Source of the DNA: Desulfomonile tiedjei
GTDB taxonomy: Bacteria; Desulfobacterota; Desulfomonilia; Desulfomonilales; Desulfomonilaceae
Assembly (NCBI GenBank): GCA_016212925.1
Contig: JACRDF010000014.1
Coordinates: forward strand, 62,001-126,000
Reading direction: 5' to 3'
Length of the DNA: 64,000 nucleotides
In this document: piece by piece, positions 60,179-64,000 of the stretch
How the letters are laid out: every line of letters starts with the position of its first letter
How positions within the stretch are numbered: the stretch's first letter is position 1
Position numbers and translations under genes: made by a program
The notes under the pieces: model-generated
What the model was told of the DNA's origin: nothing
The model's database searches: none
The model's input: only the letters and a program-made list of their open reading frames with translations

Positions 60179-61413
60179 TGGACGCAACTGCGGTCACGAC
60201 AGAGTTCAAGCCCACATGGGTTCAGGAAAAGCTCTTCCTTGGCATGACCTTCAAAGAGTATCTCAGGAGCAACTATACGCCGTTTAATGCTGTTGCGGCC
60301 TTTATCCTCGCGATCGGGATACCTGTTATCATGTATCGGCTGATCTACGGTCTGGGGCCGTCCACGAACCTGTCGGACAACAATCCATGGGGCATCTGGA
60401 TCGGCTTCGACATGCTGTGTGGAGTGGCCCTTGCCGCAGGCGGCTTTGTGATAGGGACCGCTGTTCATCTCATGGGGATGAAAGAGTACGGCTTCCTCTT
60501 CAGACCAGCGGTGCTCACGGGTTTTCTCGGTTACCTTTTTGCTATCATTGCTTTGACCTTCGACCTGGGCAGGTACTATCGGATCCCCTACCCTATGGTA
60601 GTCTCCTGGGGAGTGAATTCAGTGCTATTTCTCGTGGCATGGCACGTGGCATTGTACCTGGGCTGCCAGTTTGTGGAGTGGTGTCCCGCCATCTGGGAAT
60701 GGCTCAATCTCAAGAAGCTTCGCAAAATCTTCGTAAAGGCCACACTGGCTGCAACCATCTTCGGGGTATGCCTTTCCATGCTGCATCAGTCCGCTCTCGG
60801 GTCCATTTTCCTGTTGATGCCCGAGAAGCTTCACCCCCTTTGGTATTCCGAATACATTCCTCTTTTCTTCTTCATGACCGCGATTGTGGGCGGGTTGGCT
60901 ATGACCATAATAGAGAGCATGGCGTCTCACCGCATTTTTTCGCAGCACATTAAAGATCATGACCCGGCACATCTGGATCGCGTGACCATCGGGCTGGGCA
61001 AGGCCACTTCGGTGACGCTTTTTGCGTACTTCTTCATGAAGGCGGTCGGGCTGGCCCACGGGAATTCCTGGAGTTATCTGGAAACTGCATACGGATATTG
61101 GTACCTGGTCGAAGTACTCGGGTTCGTTCTGATCCCGGCCTTCGCACTGATGTATGCGGTTCAAAACAACAGAGTGCGCATGGTTAGGGGCTGGGCGATC
61201 GTAGTTGTGATCGGCATCGTACTCAACAGGGTGAACCACTCCATAATCGCGTTCAACTGGCATCTGGCTTGGGCAGACCGTTACGTGCCTCACTGGATGG
61301 AGGTGGTTCTCACTGTTACGGTCGTCACAATCGGCATTCTTACGTTTCAATGGATCATGAACAGAATGCCCATACTTTACGACCATCCCGACTTTGAACC
61401 CGAGAAGCACTGA
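60178..61413 (+). CDS. hmcC: NrfD/PsrC-type membrane subunit (HmcC)
   Basis: 411 residues with about ten membrane helices, of the NrfD/PsrC family that binds menaquinone and partners Tat-exported Fe-S proteins. The characteristic N-terminal region (GMTFKEYLRSNYTPFNAVAAFIL), the WGIWIGFDMLCGVALAAGGF helix and later conserved RVNHSIIAF are present. No haem ligands are expected. It overlaps hmcB by 1 bp. Together with hmcA, B, D, E and F it makes a complete Hmc set, though the gene order (E-F-A-D-B-C) differs from the Desulfovibrio order. Confidence 0.92.
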   Translation: MDATAVTTEFKPTWVQEKLFLGMTFKEYLRSNYTPFNAVAAFILAIGIPVIMYRLIYGLGPSTNLSDNNPWGIWIGFDMLCGVALAAGGFVIGTAVHLMGMKEYGFLFRPAVLTGFLGYLFAIIALTFDLGRYYRIPYPMVVSWGVNSVLFLVAWHVALYLGCQFVEWCPAIWEWLNLKKLRKIFVKATLAATIFGVCLSMLHQSALGSIFLLMPEKLHPLWYSEYIPLFFFMTAIVGGLAMTIIESMASHRIFSQHIKDHDPAHLDRVTIGLGKATSVTLFAYFFMKAVGLAHGNSWSYLETAYGYWYLVEVLGFVLIPAFALMYAVQNNRVRMVRGWAIVVVIGIVLNRVNHSIIAFNWHLAWADRYVPHWMEVVLTVTVVTIGILTFQWIMNRMPILYDHPDFEPEKH

Positions 61414-61435
61414 GCGGGTCAGAAAGGAGGCCCCG

Positions 61436-61792
61436 ATGTCCAAAAAAATCCTCGTTGTGGATGACGAGCCCCATGTGGTGAAGTATTTGACCACGTTCTT
61501 TAACGACTGCGGCTATGACACGTGTTCGGCCGGGGATGGTGAACAGGCCCTGGAAGTGCTGAAGGAAGAGAAGCCCGATCTGGTCACGCTTGACTTGCAG
61601 ATGCCTAACGAGACCGGGACCCGATTCTATCGAAACTTGATGAAAGACAAAGAGTTTAAGAACGTCCCCGTGATCGTCATAAGCGGTATACCCGGCCGGC
61701 ACCTTGCTGTCACTAAGCCAATCGCGGTCTTTGAAAAACCCATTGACCGGGACGCTCTGCTTGCTACTATCCAGAAGGCGATTGGCGAGTAG
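61436..61792 (+). CDS. Stand-alone receiver (Rrf1-like)
   Basis: 118 residues, CheY-like: DDE at 9-11, Asp in LVTLDLQMPNETG (about residue 53), Ser in VIVISGI, Lys in VFEKPID. It has no output domain. AAAGGAGG precedes the ATG at 61436, 22 bp after hmcC. Position at the end of the hmc genes matches rrf1 of Desulfovibrio vulgaris, which affects hmc expression. It closely resembles the receiver at 50822 in motifs. The kinase following it is its likely donor. Confidence 0.9.
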   Translation: MSKKILVVDDEPHVVKYLTTFFNDCGYDTCSAGDGEQALEVLKEEKPDLVTLDLQMPNETGTRFYRNLMKDKEFKNVPVIVISGIPGRHLAVTKPIAVFEKPIDRDALLATIQKAIGE

Positions 61793-61885
61793 GTGGTCGA
61801 GAACAAAGCGCAGCCCGCGTATAGAACAACCCCGAGTTCGCCGGTCTGAGGCTGTCGGACCCCACACGGCCGACTTGGTGGCTCC

Positions 61886-62953
61886 ATGTATCATGTTGCC
61901 CACAATCAGTACAGGAAGCTCCTTGATGCGCTACCGTGTTACGTGACGCTCCAGGACCGTGATTTGGGCGTCCTTTGGAGCAACAGCCTGTCTCGCAAGG
62001 ATTTCGGCGACCCTGCGGGAAAGAAGTGCTACGAACTCTTTGGAATTGATAGGGCCAAGTGCTCGGACTGCCCTGTCCAAAAGACGTTTTTCGACGGACA
62101 GGTCCATAGCGAAGAGTTGACGTTAACAACCAAAAGTGGTTCACGCATTAACGTCATTGTCCATTCGTCCCCTCTAAACAACGATCGCGGACAGATCGTA
62201 TCCGCGGTCTGGTCCGCGGTAAACATCACCTCTGTAAAAGATATTCAGAAGCAAATGATTCTCCTGGGGCAGACCGTCGCAGGGATGGCTCACAGTATGA
62301 AGAACATCATGATGGGCCTTGAAGGAGGAATTTACGTCGTCAACAAGGGTATTGAGGCCAAGAATCAGGATGAGGTTAAAGAAGGCTGGGACATGGTCTT
62401 GTTCAATTTCGACAAAATCTCCCACATCGTCAAGGATATTCTTTATTGCTCCAAAGAACGGGAGCCGGAACTGCAAAGAATTGAACCGAACAAGGTCGTG
62501 CGGGAGGTCTATGGCCTTTTCAAAGACCTCGCCAGGAGCTATGCCATTGAAATAAGACTCGATCTAGATGACAGCATTAAAGACGCGATCATCGACCCCG
62601 ACGGCTTGCACACAGTGCTTTCAAATCTGATTACCAACGCGATGGACGCCTGTAAAATCGACTTGTGGAAAGACGATCATCTAATTGAAATACGAACCAA
62701 GAAGGGGAAGAACGGGTCTGTCATCTTCGAAGTTGCAGACAATGGAATAGGTATTGGCAAGGCCCTGAAAGACCACGTGTTCGAAGACTTTTTCACCTCC
62801 AAAGGCGATAAGGGCACCGGTCTCGGTCTGATGGTGACCCAAAAAATCTTGAGAGAGCATGGAGGGTCCATCACTTTTCGGTCAAGGCCGGGCAAAGGCA
62901 CAACTTTTGTTGCGACTTTCCCTTTTAAGGACTTTCACGGCGAACTCGGATAA
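61886..62953 (+). CDS. Soluble histidine kinase with Cys-PAS domain
   Basis: 355 residues, no membrane segment. N-terminal PAS domain (about 1-120) with Cys48, Cys59 and Cys62 (KKCYELFGIDRAKCSDC), the same C-x10-C-x2-C spacing as in the kinase at 51264. Then the phospho-His region (GQTVAGMAHSMKNIMMGL, His136) and the ATPase domain (NLITNAMDAC, DNGIGIG, GTGLGLMV). The H box is of the same subtype as the first kinase, so the two diverged from a common ancestor. It probably phosphorylates the receiver at 61436. The ATG at 61886 lacks a strong ribosome site. Confidence 0.87.
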   Translation: MYHVAHNQYRKLLDALPCYVTLQDRDLGVLWSNSLSRKDFGDPAGKKCYELFGIDRAKCSDCPVQKTFFDGQVHSEELTLTTKSGSRINVIVHSSPLNNDRGQIVSAVWSAVNITSVKDIQKQMILLGQTVAGMAHSMKNIMMGLEGGIYVVNKGIEAKNQDEVKEGWDMVLFNFDKISHIVKDILYCSKEREPELQRIEPNKVVREVYGLFKDLARSYAIEIRLDLDDSIKDAIIDPDGLHTVLSNLITNAMDACKIDLWKDDHLIEIRTKKGKNGSVIFEVADNGIGIGKALKDHVFEDFFTSKGDKGTGLGLMVTQKILREHGGSITFRSRPGKGTTFVATFPFKDFHGELG

Positions 62954-63015
62954 GGGGTGAGCCCCTCACTGAATTGACTGCCTCCATGAACAATTCTTCT
63001 AGAAAGGAGAGACCC

Positions 63016-63432
63016 ATGGAACAGCAGGAAAAGGAGAACAAGGTAAATACGGCCATTTCCGAAGAACCGGACGACTGGACGGCGGCAGAGTGCTCAGAGG
63101 ACGCCCCGTCGGAAAAGGAAGAGCAACCGAGCCCCGAGCCGGATGCATCCGCCGAGAATCGAGGGCGCCTGATCCTGGCCGGATTGGTTGCTACTGCAAT
63201 CCTATCATGCATAGCCGTTCTGGTAGCGGGCACCATTCAATTGACCTCAAGATGGTTGATCGTATGTCCGACGGACCTGCCGGTCAATGATCCGGCACCC
63301 ATTCTGTGGGACCAAATGGTTTCGGGCAAGGCTGCTTCCGCATCGCTTGGCGTTACGGAGAAACTTGCATTCGAGGTAAGGTTCAAAGGCTCTTTGCCTG
63401 AGGAAAAGACGGGAGACCGTGGCCGCCGCTAA
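63016..63432 (+). CDS. Small single-pass membrane protein after the kinase
   Basis: 138 residues from the ATG at 63016 (AAGGAGAGA upstream; the frame opens at 62974). The first about 60 residues are acidic and low-complexity (EEPDDWTAAECSEDAPSEKEEQ). One membrane helix follows (LILAGLVATAILSCIAVLVAG), then a short extracytoplasmic part (LTSRWLIVCPTDLPVNDPAP). Not a recognised family. It lies 62 bp after the kinase gene and may be the last gene of the cluster. Confidence 0.7.
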   Translation: MEQQEKENKVNTAISEEPDDWTAAECSEDAPSEKEEQPSPEPDASAENRGRLILAGLVATAILSCIAVLVAGTIQLTSRWLIVCPTDLPVNDPAPILWDQMVSGKAASASLGVTEKLAFEVRFKGSLPEEKTGDRGRR

Positions 63433-63809
63433 ATGGACACAATGCTTGCAAGGCCCGTGGGGTTGTAGCAAGTGTCAAAAATAGTGTGCGATTACGAAAA
63501 GCGGTTCCTGGGAATTGGTAGGTGCCGGCCTCCGTGCCGGCTCATTTTTCTGATACAAATCAACTAGTTCGGTCCGGCAGGGACGCCGGACCCTACCCAA
63601 TCTTTGAAATCTCTCTTTGCGACAATGTCAGAAGTTTTGGGGAATGCCATAAAGAATTTGCCAAAATTCTTGTCCGATTTAGGGGCCTGTCATTGCTGTA
63701 GATGTTAGATAATTCGTGGACAAGATAAGCTAACTGGACAGAGAACCTGCAATGGGTATGCGTCGCTGAACAATATCCTATGCAATGCGGCAGAAGCATC
63801 AATGCCTTG
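63433..63809. other. Spacer with CCTCCGT-type repeat
   Basis: No gene between the membrane-protein gene and trmO. A composite of two small hairpins facing each other lies at 63517-63597: GCCGGC-CTCCGT-GCCGGC and GTCCGGC-AGGGAC-GCCGGAC, bounded by GGTAGG and CCTACC as outer arms. A related half-element lies at 12675-12697. Confidence 0.6.
63517..63597. repeat. Mirror pair of small hairpins
   Basis: The left hairpin at 63524-63541 and right hairpin at 63572-63591 are related by inversion (loops CTCCGT and AGGGAC), and outer GGTAGG/CCTACC arms enclose both. It resembles a miniature version of the composite repeats at 14 and 15 kb. Confidence 0.65.
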
Positions 63810-64000
63810 TTATTGGTCCTCAAATCTCCTATCCGACTTCTTCACATCAGCCTCCTGCAATTTACCGTTAAGCCACCCTACGCTTTCCGATTGCCGATTA
63901 TCGAATTCCGGCACAAATGGCTTTATGTCCAGCACTGGTGTTCCGTCTAAAATGTCGATGTCCTGCACGTGAAGTGTGGTCCCGATTATTCCATCGAGCC
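63810..64000 (-). CDS. trmO: tRNA m6t6A37 methyltransferase TrmO (C-terminal part)
   Basis: Only the last 63 codons are inside the window, read leftward from the right edge to a TAA at 63812-63810. Visible residues include LHVQDIDILDGTPVLDIKPF and VPEFDN, the conserved C-terminal motif of the TrmO/TsaA (YaeB) family. These enzymes methylate N6-threonylcarbamoyladenosine in tRNA using S-adenosylmethionine. The N-terminal two thirds, with the SAM-binding barrel, lie beyond the window. Confidence 0.85.
   Translation of the reverse strand, partial: LDGIIGTTLHVQDIDILDGTPVLDIKPFVPEFDNRQSESVGWLNGKLQEADVKKSDRRFEDQ

Overview
The window looks like a chromosomal segment of an anaerobic, GC-rich member of the Desulfobacterota (sulfate-reducing or syntrophic type). 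The evidence is a complete Hmc-type transmembrane redox complex with a 16-haem cytochrome, a selenocysteine formate dehydrogenase, two MoeA-type molybdopterin genes plus fdhD, benzoyl-CoA ring-cleavage genes (bamA, bamR) and an LL-diaminopimelate aminotransferase. A Desulfomonile-like organism would fit, but that is inference only.

Layout. 1-10.3 kb: housekeeping and envelope genes, namely ddl (cut by the left edge), a ModE-like regulator with fdhD, glk, a D,D-carboxypeptidase, folE2, queD, a trypsin-like periplasmic protease and an M18 aminopeptidase. 11-15 kb: a thiolase with its DUF35 zinc/OB partner, then bamA and bamR for anaerobic aromatic degradation. 16-18.2 kb: fdhA on the minus strand, with an in-frame UGA and a SECIS-like hairpin. 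18.5-21.7 kb: an IS1595-like element bounded by 36-bp inverted repeats that carries passenger genes, including a PIN-domain protein. 22-27.7 kb: carA, dapL, an ECF sigma/anti-sigma pair and ychF. 28.2-33.5 kb: an accessory island with a HigB-type toxin-antitoxin pair and a minus-strand operon of HTH-membrane, TerB-like, glycine-zipper and PD-(D/E)XK-like proteins, whose function I do not recognise. 33.7-43 kb: phosphofructokinase, two secreted Cys/Pro-rich proteins, an orphan Tat-exported binding protein, a J-domain protein, an outer-membrane protein, a GT9 glycosyltransferase and an MFS transporter. 43-48.6 kb: tandem moeA genes, greA and a double HAD phosphatase. 49-63.4 kb: a regulatory and electron-transfer supercluster, with a sigma54 activator, a sigma54 promoter, a receiver protein, a haem-binding sensor kinase, a TmcD-like protein, hmcE-F-A-D-B-C, a second receiver and a second kinase. 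trmO is cut by the right edge.

How the genes fit together. fdhD, moeA, moeA2 and fdhA form a molybdenum/selenium formate module. The Hmc-type complex would connect periplasmic cytochrome electrons to the membrane quinone pool or cytoplasmic FeS chemistry. It is flanked by three regulators whose PAS domains share an unusual three-cysteine pattern, which suggests redox-responsive control. The bam genes supply reducing equivalents from aromatic acids.

Many intergenic regions hold families of long perfect hairpins, some arranged as mirror-symmetric composites. The least explained parts are the TerB/glycine-zipper operon, the passenger genes of the IS element, and these repeats.
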